From: Oreohelix idahoensis
Taxonomy: Eukaryota > Mollusca > Gastropoda > Stylommatophora > Oreohelicidae
Length of the DNA stretch: 64,000 nucleotides
Assembly (NCBI GenBank): GCA_024509875.1
Contig: JAMPIV010019839.1
Span: 1 to 64,000 of the forward strand
Direction: 5' to 3'
The stretch's first letter is position 1. Each line of letters opens with the position of its first letter. The position numbers and the translations under genes were made by a program. The notes beneath the pieces are model-generated. The model saw only the letters and a program-made list of their open reading frames with translations. It was not told the DNA's origin and ran no database searches. Positions 43,810 to 55,196 of this stretch are shown piece after piece.

Positions 43810-44987
43810 TAAAAAAAAAAAAAAGGTAAAGGATCCCATTACACGCCCATTGAGGCTAATTGGGAATATGGTGTTAGGCCCATATTTTCTTGACATCGGC
43901 ACACTAGGGGTGATGTTGTCAGCATTACGCCGGCCACCTTAACCTTCCCAGAGTTGTGTGACCGCATGGCTTACTAAACAACCATTTATACGAATAACAG
44001 ACGTTAAGCAGATAAGGCGTTTTTGCACAAAACGCAGTATAAATTTTAGGTTCAGATGGCAGTCACAACGATAAGAGACAAAGATAGGGCGGTCCCAGAA
44101 AATAATATTAAATGCTTGTTTTTGAATGGAAAATTTTGTGAAAGTGAGAGTTGCTATTTTGGTTTTTTCCCATTGTTTAGAGAGAGAGACGTGTGGAAAA
44201 GTAAAAAAAAAAACTGAGAAAACGTGTGCAAATGTAGATAATTGTAACGCGTGTAAAAAAGAATGCATCGTGTGAAAATTGGCGGGAAAAAAAGAAGAAA
44301 TAGTATAAATAGGAGAGAAGTGCGAGAAAGGGCAATGATTTCAGGATTAATGATTCTATGATTTTAGACTAGAGGGTTTTACAGATAGTGTGAGGTGAAC
44401 TTCGTCTTTGAGAATATCAAGACAAGTTTTTAAGTAGACCAGTTGATATTTTATTCTGTTGGATATATTTTTCATTGTGGATATATGTATATTTTCCTAG
44501 TGGATAAACAACCAATCATTGTGAAACTACCAGTGCTTGTGGAATGACGATCAATAAATTTACTACATTGCTGTTTTTGGAACTTTACAGTATTTCTTTT
44601 GGATATACGTTGTCATGTTGAGACTGTTTTGCTTATCACTAAACCTAAAGGGAAGAATGAACATGGGAAGAAAAAAATGAGCAAAAGTCAAGAATCTCCA
44701 TCTCAGGCGGAAAGCCTGTAGCACTTGAACAACAACAACATCAAAAGGATTAACTCCGATTGAAAATAAAATCAATACAACTACTCGCACATTTACCTAA
44801 CGCGGGCACATATCTTAGTCACTTTGGTGCCGTGTGACTGACGGTCACAGTTGCTCTAGTACCCAGTTCATTAGGCTGGTCGACCCTAGGGCGATTGCGG
44901 TCTAAAAAGTCCCACTCAACTGGGGATAGAACCATGGACCACCGAGCTAGGAAGCCAGTGCACTAACAGCCGTGCTTCCGCGGCTCC
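43810..44987 (-). mobile_element. tRNA-derived SINE (minus) interrupted by a solo LTR
   Basis: Two parts, 43810-43956 and 44850-44987, match the SINE at 45048-45323 in inverted orientation. The tRNA-like head lies at the right (box B complement ggttctatccc region near 44925, box A region near 44955). Flanks attctacgat (about 43799) and attctgtgat (44989) look like an aged duplication, 8 of 10 bases. It lies within LINE sequence. Confidence 0.85.
43957..44849 (+). mobile_element. Solo LTR inserted in SINE
   Basis: 893 bp starting TGTGACCG and ending CGGTCACA, flanked by gttg at 43953-43956 and 44850-44853; both copies are explained by the uninterrupted SINE sequence. Contains a TATA-like gtataaatag (44303-44312) and AATAAA (44553-44558) in the order expected of an LTR read on plus. 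No internal coding sequence, so it is a solo LTR left by recombination. Its family is not one of the Gmr1 elements here. Confidence 0.85.
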
Positions 44988-45545
44988 GATTCTGTGATTA
45001 AGTATTAGAATTTGCTGTGTCATAAAGGCCTCCCACACTGTGCCCTTAGGGAGCCGCGGTAGCATAGTGGTTAGTGCACTGGCTTCCTAGCTCAGTGGTC
45101 TATGGTTCGATCCCCCGATGAGGTGGGATATTTTTAGGCCGCAAACGGCTCCTGGGTCGACCCAGCCCCAACTGGGTACCAGAGCAACTCTGGGAAGGTT
45201 AAGGCGGCCGGCGTGATGTTGACCACATCACCCCTAGTGTGCCGATGGTCAAGAAAATATGGGCCTAACACCATATTCCCAATATGCCTCAATGGGCGTG
45301 TAACGGGATCCTAGACCTTTTTTACACTGTGTCCTTGGCTTCTCTTGCCAAGCCTTTGAAGTTATGGATGGCTCTTTGATTTTTCTCCTTAAAATCTTCC
45401 ACCTGTTCATCACTCATCGTCCTTCTCTTTCTCGCCATGACTTTGTCGCTCTCTCCCTTTCCAGCCATGCTGTCTCTACTGTCTCATTCCACCAGGGTGG
45501 TTTTATCAAAGGTGCGCAAGTTTCTTATGTTTCGCACTTTGAAGC
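44988..45545 (-). pseudogene. LINE ORF2 segment between endonuclease and RT
   Basis: Outside the SINE at 45048-45323 the minus strand reads, with frame changes, PPWWNETVETAWLERERATK and EKNQRAIHNFKGLAREAKDT. The PWWN...ERRRA type sequence is typical of LINE ORF2 just ahead of the reverse transcriptase. It joins 42950-43805 once the minus SINE is removed. Confidence 0.65.
45048..45323 (+). mobile_element. tRNA-derived SINE, plus strand
   Basis: Starts agggagccgcgg. Box A agcatagtggtt (45061-45072), box B ggttcgatccc (45104-45114), a body with ggccggcgtgatgttgacca, and a short T-rich end. Duplication acactgtgcc(ctt) at 45035-45047 and acactgtgtcc(tt) at 45324-45336, one mismatch. Same family as 43810-44987, different family from the palindrome SINE. 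Confidence 0.92.
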
Positions 45546-48102
45546 AATATTTGCACACGGCGATTATAATCATGTTTGATATGTATGATATCGAATGTAA
45601 AATGCTCAATGTACATACATTTCAACATTTATTATAAAATGCAAACACATTAACAATTACTTCTTTGTCATTTATGGACATAATGTACTTAAAATATTAA
45701 CCTTCTATGAAAAATGTTGACTATTTGTTCGGGTTATATTCAAAGGGATTATTTCCACTCTGGCTACATATGTGTAAAAATTGCTGGAAATTACTTACAG
45801 AAGCACTCAAAAATCACGTACATCTACCATAAAATTTCCCATTTTTTTCTGGGCTTACAACATGCACTAAACATAAAAATTAAATGATATTTTTCTTTTT
45901 ATTTCATGAAAACAAGACATACTTTTATCTTTTGCTTTATTTGAGCATTTCTGGCATATTTTGTAAAGTTAATCGGCTTCAAGGCCTTTTAAGTAGCTAT
46001 AGAGGGGTGCAAGGTTTCATAAGACGTTGTAAAGTGACGCGAGGTTTCTTAACATGCTGTAAAGGGGTGCAGGCCCTCAAAAAAGCTTAATGAGTACCGT
46101 ACTAGAAGATAATGAAGCAATCATTACGATGATATGTTGTTGTTGTTGTTTAACAAGGTTTGTTGAGCTTCTCGCTCTTTTGCAGGCCGTACCAATTTGA
46201 AGACTCCTTTGTGTTATCTACATTTTAGATCTAGGTTTTTCATCTAGGTTGTTAAGGATAGATTTGGGATGCAGATAAAATAGTTTGGCATGTTACTACA
46301 CGCTAGCACATTTCCATTTATATGTGAGGAATTGTGTTCGCCTGTAGACAAACTACGGTTTGCACGAAGCGTCCACCCGTGGTGAGCGAAGCGTTCACCC
46401 GTGTTGAGCGACGGTCAACTAGTGACGTTTTCTGTCACATGTCGTGGCGTTCAGTGTGTTAATTAATTGGGCTTCCGTCTTTATGTTTGCGTCCAAGAGA
46501 GATGTAATTTTTCGAGCTCCGGGATAATGGAGCGTGATATGAATATATCCATTGTGGCATTATTGATTTTATGAGGCCGCCACGTTATGTGTACGATGGT
46601 TCACGCACTTATCTAGAAGTTCATACCATAATTTACTACAAGTGTAACTTTGAGATATGAGGCAACTAATATTTGGTTTGCCCTGATTTCTTCTGCCGCA
46701 TTACTTTGGTTTTCGTGGATTGCCCGAACCTTTAGTACAACGGCCAGGATTGAGTGGAGATGAGAGTAGTGTATCATTATTATATTATATGCCACGTAAA
46801 GATGTCTAACGTTTGAAACTTATTGACGGACGAGGGATAATCTACTACGCTTATCCATTGCTATGTACTTTTGATGTGTTGATGGATACTATTGTGAAGT
46901 GACTTTATGTATTAAATGTCAACCATGTTTTCCCGTGGACCTGTTCACGTACCGGCTTTGTTATGTGTACTGACCATAATGTCCTGAATGAACACCTGCT
47001 ATCATTCCCGTATACATGCATGATCCTCTAATATATCCCACCGTAACACCATATAATTTGGTGGGCCTGTATGGTTTTGGATCGATACTTTCATCAGGGC
47101 ATGGTTTTCAAATTCACATAAGCAAGTATACCTTCGTACTTTGCAAATCTACAGCTGCCATTTAATCTGTATATTCGATCGTCACCTCTGTTTAGCGTGG
47201 TATTGTTCTGATTGAGACCGTGTATTATTTACATTTTATCCGTGCTTCACTTGTATTGAGGGACAATGTTGTTCCAGTGTTGACGCCTTTTTCCGGACTT
47301 GCATCTGGTCGGATTGCGATAAGATAAGTGCCTGTTAATACACTCTAGTATCTTTGCCGTGGTGTAAGCCTTTTTGTTACATCTGTGTTATTCGTTTTCT
47401 TGGGTTTCTATGTCTTTGTACAAATCTGTTGTTAGCGAGACATGTCATTGTAAAATGACCGCTCAGCAGATATTTCTATAGGTTTTGCTTACATTTCTCA
47501 AGCAGGGAAATTTCCGGCACGAGTTTTCTCACCGACGTTTAGTTCACTGCCTGTTTAGTGTGACCTAATTTGGTTAGGTGTGCTGCTCCGTCCTTTTAGT
47601 TGTCAGTTTTTGTAGTGTGTTGGTTTTGTTTTCTTCTCCTTAGTTGACAACCATTCTGTTCGTAATGCTAGTCTAACCTTCTATCACTTGTTTACATTTA
47701 TATATATTGTTACAGGTCCTGCCCTGTTTTTTTTAAAGCAGTAAGTCTGTTCTATTTGTTATTTCTCCTTAGTTTCCCATTTGCATTCTTTTTCGTTTAC
47801 TTGCTGCTGTTATTACATTGTCTTGGTCACTTGTACTTGTCTTTTGTTTACTTCCATCAATTCTGTTCTTGTACATTATCATAATTTTTTTTTACTCTCC
47901 TCTCTTTCTCTTCCTCCTCGTATCTTTACTACTGTTGGTCTGTGATACTATATTATTTTGTTATTGATTAGTAATATTAAGAATCTATTTGCATTGATAA
48001 TATTGCAAAGCACAAAGCTAGTGAATTGGTATAGACGGACTATGTGAGATACATTTATTACATAATTTATAATATTGATAGTAAGATACTGAAGAATAAA
48101 TA
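45546..48102. other. 2.5 kb without a recognised gene
   Basis: AT-rich upstream region of element B, probably including its leader and perhaps a 5' LTR that could not be delimited. Contains three degenerate copies of a ~33-base motif (agctatagaggggtgcaagg and variants, 45993-46078). The frames 45364-45637 and 45884-46090 are not recognisable. Confidence 0.55.
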
Positions 48103-49420
48103 ATGGAGTATCAGGAATTTATTACTATGGGCCAAGAATATTGTTACAAGGCGAAGGAATTAATGGACTTTGCCAAAGCGGAATTCAATTCCAAAGAAAA
48201 TCAAGAAGCCCTTGAGGATAAGAGACAAAGAGATGCACGGTATGAAGAGCGAGAGCTCAGAAAAGTAGAGCTACTTGCAGAAGAGAACAAAAGGATTGCA
48301 GAACAGCAATTAGAAGAGAAAAAGTTGCAACAAGCTGCTGAAGCAGCAAAACTTGCACAAGAAAAAGAATTAGAAGAAAAAAAATTTGCACATGAAGAGA
48401 AAATGGCGACTTTACGTATTGAAGAACAAAAAGTGCAACATCAGAGTAGACAAAATGATGACTCTGAACATAGAGGTTCCTCTAGCAACCACGATAGCGG
48501 GTTTGTTAAATTTCGTTTGCCTGTGTTTAAGCCAGAAATATACGACATTTCGTCCTTCTTACAACGCTATGAAAATGTTTGTGAAGAAAATAATCTTGAT
48601 AGGTCTCATTGGTGTACAAGATTGATGGATTTCATGACTGGTGAATCCTAAACGGCTCTGTGCCAATTGGACGGGCCGAATAGACGCAATTATGATGCTG
48701 CTAAAATATTATTATTAAAACTTCATCAGTTAGACGCTGAAGGTTATCGTATGAAGTTCAAACATATGATTCCTGAAACTGGTAAAGATTTTTCACAGTT
48801 TGTAGCTGCAACTCGACTAACATTTAATAGATGGATACAACTTTCCGGCATTGAAGAGAATTATGAGGGCCTTAAGGACTTGTTATTGCGAGACAAAGTC
48901 TTGTCTTCTGTAAGCAGACCACTGCGAGAATATCTACAGGAAAGGAAGCCGTCGAGTTTGAGTTCAATGGAGGAATTATGTAGGCAATATTGTAATGCAC
49001 ATCCGGGAGTTTGTGTCAGTAACAACCATATTAAGGAAGCTTTACCTGTTGCCGCAGCTAAAACTTGGAACGACAACAATTATAGACAAAGATCCCACAG
49101 TTTTGATGGGAATTTCAAACCAAGTAAATTCAATAACTCACAAACATATAGAGGTAGACAACCATATAGGAACTATTCACCCCAAAACAGAGGTAATTTC
49201 CAACAAAACTCAGGAGAGGGAAGGAATGATAATTTTGGTAACTATAATAAGAATTGGAATAACTGGGAACCCAGTAACCAAAATTTCTCACATCGTAATA
49301 GGTCACAAGACTATAGAAATCAAGGAAACAACAATAGGAACCAAGGAAATAATGACAGGAGTCAAAATAACTCTTTTTACAATCAGAGACATAGATCACG
49401 CTCTAGAAAAAAATGCATAT
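48103..49420 (+). pseudogene. gag: Gag of Gmr1-type element B (nonsense and frameshift)
   Basis: Starts at ATG 48103. A coiled coil rich in Glu/Lys (residues about 30-115) precedes the capsid-like part. An in-frame TAA at 48649-48651 interrupts it and the same frame resumes (DGPNRRNYDAAKILLLK, FNRWIQLSGI, LLLRDKVLSSVS, YLQERKPSS). The Asn/Arg-rich tail ends at an A7 run near 49410, where the frame shifts by one. Homologous along its length to gag of A. It would form the capsid and bind RNA. Confidence 0.9.
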
Positions 49421-50176
49421 TCGAACTACCATGCCAACTCAGCACACACTGCTGCTACACCTCAGAACGCGCAGGACAACAATGTTGTTAATCATTCAGC
49501 TTCATGTTGTTCGTTTGACTTTGATACTGCTACACAGTGTCCAGATTGCCAAACTCTATTCCAGTCTAATGTGACTTCCCTATTAAAATGCGGCCATCCG
49601 CTACCAGTAGTTACTGCTTCATCAGCACATGATGGCACAGGGGTACTACAGCTTCATAGAGGCTTATTGAATGGCACTCAAGTTACAGTACTGCGTGATT
49701 CTGGTTGCACGACTGTCGGAGTGAGACAGTCATTAGTACATCCGTCTCATGCAACAGGTGACTTTGTTAAATGTGTAACTTTCGGCGGGACAGTGGAATT
49801 TTATCCCACAGCCGTTGTGGATATCCACTCACCATTCTTTACAGGCAAGGTTAAAGTGTGTCTGTTAAGAAGCGCAATAGTGGATGTCACACTTGGCCGG
49901 ATACACGGCAGCAATGATTGCTTACCCAAAGAAATTGTTCAATGGGAACGTCGAAATTTATCAACTGCTGCTGCAGTTACTACGCGTGCCCAAGCCAAGG
50001 CACCAAAGGAAAATGATGATACCGATCCTGGAACTCAGGACAATTTTCACGTTCACTCTGATATAGACAAACAGTCCTTTGTCAAACTTCAAAGAGAAGA
50101 TAACTCTTTGAAGAAATTCTTTAGATTAATTAGAGATAATGATGAGGTGGATAATAGTTTGTCACCCAAACAGTAG
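49411..50176 (+). pseudogene. pro: Zinc-like motif and protease of element B
   Basis: Frame within 48995-50176 (only the part after about 49411 is the element's own frame). It carries C-x10-C-x2-C-x13-C-G-H (from SCCSFDF to LLKCGH), then the protease with VTVLRDSGCTTVGVRQSL, FGGTVEFYP and LGRIHGSNDC. It ends at TAG 50174-50176, which replaces a Trp conserved in A and C. The protein would mature the polyprotein. Confidence 0.88.
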
Positions 50177-51296
50177 TACACACTAAAAAATGATGTATTG
50201 GTTAGGAATTTTAAAGATTCATCTTTAATCAGACATCAGGTGATGGTTCCTCAAAAATTTCGTACATATATTTTACAACATGCACACGATTCCCACTGTG
50301 CTGGCCATATGGGCTACTCTAGAACGCGTTCTAGAGTTATGTCCTCTTTTTTTGGCCGGGAATTTCCAGAGACACCTCCATATATTGTCGCTCTTGCGTT
50401 ATTTGTCAAGAGGTAAAATCAAGAGGAGCCTATCATACAACACCGATTCAGGCGTGTGATACACCTGTACGCCCCTTTGAGAAAATGGCCGTGGATATTA
50501 TCGGTCCATTACCTATTATGTCCGCTAGAGGACACAGGTATGTGCTCACATGTATCGACATGTGCACTCGATGGCCCGAGGCCATTCCTCTTAAGAACAT
50601 CACCACTAATGACGTTGCTGATGCCCTCTTCTTGATTTTTTCTAGGCTTGGTTTTCCCCGAAAACTTCTTTCAGATCGAGGTACCCAATTTGTATCTGGC
50701 ACTATGACTGCTGTTATGAAACGCCTCAATATCGACAGGTCTCTCAGTAGTGTTTACCATGCGATGAGCAATGGCATGGTGGAACGTCTTAACCGGACGT
50801 TAAAGCAGTTATTAGGAAAGGTTACAGTGAAATATCCTCAAGATTGGGACAGGGTTCTACCCGCCGTACTGTTCGCATACCGTGAGGTCGCAAATGAACA
50901 GACCGGTTTCTCGCCTTTTAAGCTTGTGTTTGGAGCTCAACTTTGAGGTCCCATGTCACTTATTAAGGACCTACTCATAGACTCAGAGATGACTCAGGAC
51001 ATCCAGTCATTGTATGAATACGTCGTTAACCACCGGCGTAACATTATAGATGCCTGCCAACTGGCTACAGCTTCTTCAGAGGCTGCTAAAGCAAGATCAC
51101 GCCAGTTCCAAAATCGTAATAGACGATTACGTCAACTAATACCTGGCGACGAAGCTTTTGTGCTGCTCCCAAGGAAAGAAAATAGACTTTTAAATGCTTG
51201 GAATGGTCCATATAAAGTGTTGTCGAGCCTTTCTGATGTTGACTACATCTTAGAGATAAAAGGGAAAAGGAAGACCTTTCACATAAACATGCTTAA
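50177..51296 (+). pseudogene. int: Integrase of element B (frameshift and nonsense)
   Basis: Zinc-region start QHAHDSHCAGHMGYSRTRS, then a shift in a T7 run near 50352 that breaks the frame until about 50410. Core: MAVDIIGPLP (Asp), LLSDRGTQF (Asp), NGMVERLNRTL (Glu), VLPAVLFAYREVANEQTG. A TGA at 50944-50946 replaces an Arg codon kept in C. The C-terminal part (LIKDLLIDSEMTQD, AWNGPYKVL with the GPY/F module) runs to the TTAA where a transposon is inserted at 51297. Confidence 0.9.
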
Positions 51297-52363
51297 CTCA
51301 TTCATTCCAGAGTTATTTTGCACGCTGTGCCAGACTTTTTTGTGGGCAGAATTTTATAGAGTGAAGTGTTCATCTTTCGGTCTAAATTTGTTTGTGAATT
51401 TTCCTTTGAACATGTACTTATTATATTCCAAACTGTAGGGAAATGGATAGAGAATTCAAATATATAATGTCTGTGGTAGTATTAACACAAGTATGTTCGG
51501 TATAATTTAATCATTTTACATGTAAAATTGAAAAACGCTAAAAAGTTGACTGTAGAATACGATCTTACCAAAGACAAATTACTGTCGTAGACAATAAAAC
51601 TTTCTTTTTAGTCTTCAAACGTCAAGTTAATCCATATACAAAGTAAAAAAAAACATGCTTATGGCCAAAATTAGTACATTTAGTGTTATTCGCACCAGTT
51701 TTTCCGTGGTTCTTTGTAAGAAAAAAAATAAATTATGCAATCGTGCATTACGTAATTTTCAAACAAATAAATAAAAATAACGTCATATAAATACTTTTTT
51801 ACTCTTGTTTAATGTTTTAATAGTATCCCTAGCTTCATCTTCTACCAAGAACTAGTGATTAGATGTTACGGTAGGTCTAGTTTTGTTGCTTTTTGATCGG
51901 CCAGAATATGACTACGCTCACTCATCAACTAAGTCTAGTGTGTCTAGCTTTTCTGCATATATTCCGTATTTTGACAACAAACTGTGACTACCAAACAATC
52001 ATCATCAATGTCAGCAATGTTTCAAAGTAGTTTGACACAATTATTTGCTTATGAGACTTAGAAAATGTAAATATAAAGTGTGACATATTTCTCTAGCAAA
52101 AACAACGAAAAACGTAAACACGCAAATCTTCACAAAAATTGTGATAATAACATCAAAACACGCACATGTGCTGATTAACTAAAGTCAAATTAGTTGTTTA
52201 AATAGTAGCGGAAGTCATTCTACGAGTTTTAATATATGAACTGCATTAAGCGGACGATTTTTAGCGTTTATTCGTGATAAACTAAAAACCACGCTCTGAG
52301 CGTTGCTCTGGCACGGCGTGTTGAATTTTGCAACGCTCAGAGCGTTGGTCTGGAGTCAAAGAG
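51297..52363. mobile_element. TTAA-flanked non-autonomous transposon (piggyBac-like)
   Basis: 1067 bp between TTAA copies at 51293-51296 and 52364-52367; removing it restores the Gmr1 reading frame at NML/FHTRPEHLQ. Inverted ends CTCATTCATTCCAGA and CTCTTTGACTCCAGA match at 12 of 15 positions, with ACGCyGTGCCAGA further in at both ends. The right end adds a subterminal palindrome (acgctctgagcgt repeats, 52294-52346). No transposase was recognised. TTAA specificity is known of piggyBac and Kolobok; which applies is not certain. Confidence 0.82.
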
Positions 52364-52367
52364 TTAA

Positions 52368-53185
52368 GGAATTCCACACTAGACCGGAACATCTTCAAGC
52401 GATCTTTCAATCAGTTGATGAGCACCCTAGGCCTGCTACTCACTGCTCTGTGCTATCGGTAATTCAGGAGGAAGAATCCTCTTTTCCGGATATTCCCATG
52501 AACTTACCTGTCTTTCCTCTTCAATCGACTGAGACATGGAAGGATGTCGCTATTTGTCCAGCTTTGTCTTCTGAACAACATTCCCAAGTCTCTAGTCTTC
52601 TAGAATCTTTTTCAGATGTCCTCACAGACATTTTAGGTCGTACATCAGTTATTTCGCATGACATCGTCCTTACAGATGATCGACCAATTCGTCTACGCCC
52701 CTATCCTGTCCCTATTCACTACTAGCACCAGGTTGAAGATGAATTAAAACAAATGCTTAATTTAGGAATTATAGAATTTTCCAATGCCCCTTACTCATCA
52801 CCTATGGTCATCGTTCGTAAGAAAGACAAAAATATCAGATTGTGTGTAGATTACCAGAAGCTGAATAACATCACAGTCTTCGATGCTGAACCCTTACCCC
52901 TACTTGAAAATCTTTTGTCTCGTCTGGCCAAGTCTCTTTTCTTTACTAAAATTGACCTTACCTAGGGATACTGGCAAGTTCCCTTGACTGACAGAGCTAA
53001 ACCACTCACTGCCTTTGCTACACAACAGGGTCTTTATCAGTAGAACGTAATGCCTTTCGGACTTATGAACGCCCCGGCAACGTTTGTCCGTATGATGAGA
53101 AAAATTATCTCTCATCGGTCCGATATAATCACATATATAGACGACATCTGTCTATTCAGTTCCACTTGGGAGGAGCACTTTGTAA
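52368..53185 (+). pseudogene. pol: Reverse transcriptase of element B (nonsense, truncated)
   Basis: Begins KEFHTRPEHLQAIF after the inserted transposon. Linker VIQEEESSFPDIP, then RT: LGIIEFSNAPYSSPMVIVRK, CVDYQKLN, KIDLT, VMPFGLMNAPATF and YIDDICLFS. TAG codons at 52723, 52963 and near 53041 replace Gln, Lys and Trp of the other copies. Homology stops at about 53185, just after the catalytic YIDD, so thumb, RNase H and 3' LTR are missing. Confidence 0.9.
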
Positions 53186-55196
53186 AAGAAGGACTCCCTC
53201 TGTAATCTTCTGACTGTTCTTCTTTGCATATATATTCTGTGTGATGATGATGATGATGATGATCTCTTGTCGCGAATGCGTGATATGGTATTACATCAAG
53301 GTGGACACCCAAGTTACAGTGTAGACTTGCATCACAGGACGTAATATACAAGTGGAAAGTATTCCTCACATAAGAAGATGTAGATGTAGAATCAATGGAC
53401 TCACAAGGTACATACCACATGTATAGAGTCAAGAATGTGAGTGAACAGCCGTGGATCTTTCCAGTATTTATTACATGACCACAGCAACAGGAACGTAAAC
53501 AACTTCATATGACAGTTACAGTACATAGTTGGCAAAACATAATCATATTGGGTATTTGAGTAGTAACATCAGCAACATCTTCAGTCAGCATATGAATACA
53601 TTATGGGACGACAGTAGGCAAACGTTCTGGTTGTCTATCGCCACATACTCAGCAAAGGTAAATACCTCAATATCAATAGTGGTTCGATGCTAGAACCTTT
53701 TCTTGGCTAAGTTTTTTCACAAGTCGTAAATTCATCAACTTTATGGAAGCAATGTTAGTTCACAAAAGTATATTTCCCTGCTAGGATGATCTCTGCATCA
53801 TTGTCCGATAATAGGATTTACTTTATTTTCTCTTGACAACGATCCATATAATGATGGGAATTCAAAATGGCTACCATCACTAATTTCGCTCACTCATGAG
53901 GGTAAATGATGAGCAGAAATTAAATCTTAATTCTGGACATAAATGTTCCCAATAGGTTCCCATACCGATCTACAATCAGTAGGGCTGCCTCCTGAAAAAT
54001 ACATGACATCTGTAGGACAATCTGTCATCTTCATCTGTATTTAATGATCCTAGAGGTGCGCTAATACGATTGCTTCCTCTAGGTCTAACAAACATAGTTC
54101 ATCGAAACAAAGGGTCTGGCGTTACCTTGATTTAGGAATACATACATACGCCATTCCTTGGCGCTACCAAAGAACAACAGGAGAATCTCACATACTATTA
54201 TCACGTAGCGAGACATCGTTCTCCCTTATAAGAATTCACAGAGATCATTTTCAACTTTCCTAAATCGACAAGCCCAGGGAACACAGCCATCATCGGCGGC
54301 TTCGTCGAGACTTCTCACACCTTTCTAGGCAGAAACCAACACCTGCCCCAGAATTCGGCAGAGAAGAATATAGTCCGACTTAAACATACGGAGATATACA
54401 ATATAAAACTGAATCTTCTTGTAATAGACAAGTAATACATATAAATTCAGGCCATAAACATATCGTACAAGATTAATCTATTTTCTGGCCCTACCAAATG
54501 AGAAATGACAAATTCCGTATTAATCCGCCAAGTCAATATTCAAGAGAGACCACTCATATAATCAAAAGTATAAATCAATCATGGATTATCTAGCTTTACA
54601 AAGGAATGCATTTTCGTACACAAATAAATACAAATATATATTTTCCATATTAAATAGACATACTAAATGAATTGTATGCCTCTCTGAAGTAATCCGTGCG
54701 TCCCATAAGGATATGAGCGCAACAGATTACCACATCCCCCGGGAAAAAAAAATGGTACTTTTTTTTTTTTAAATACATCCAGGAGCAACATACAATAGGC
54801 TTACAACGCACGAATAACAATGCGCAGATGATAAGCATTCCAAACAAATGTAACGCCCAATGTAAGGCTAAGTCGTCCTATGGTACGGCAAGTGAGAATA
54901 TATCTCAGGAACCAGAGAAAGTTTTTCTCTGAGTATAAATATTTCCAGAGAGGTGTCACCAACGCATACTACAATACTGGCAATGCCACAATTTCTACAA
55001 TAATTTATCCAAAAATCTTTCATCTTTGGTATATTAAAATCATGATTACCAAAGAAGAAGAAGATCAAAAGATCAGCGGTGAATATACATCAATGAACCG
55101 CTAAGTAGTGATACAATCAATATATATGATATATTACATATGTGTACACATTTTAGTATAGAAAAAGTGTATTAGAGTTAGATCAGGATCTAACGG
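53186..55196. other. 2 kb between elements B and C, no gene
   Basis: Contains a GAT microsatellite (53242-53265), the interspersed repeat at 53266-53500 and AT-rich sequence that may be the 3' region of element C. No LTR pair could be matched between here and 60100-62800. Confidence 0.55.
53266..53500. repeat. Interspersed repeat, copy 2
   Basis: Same-orientation partner of 27455-27690. Confidence 0.65.
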
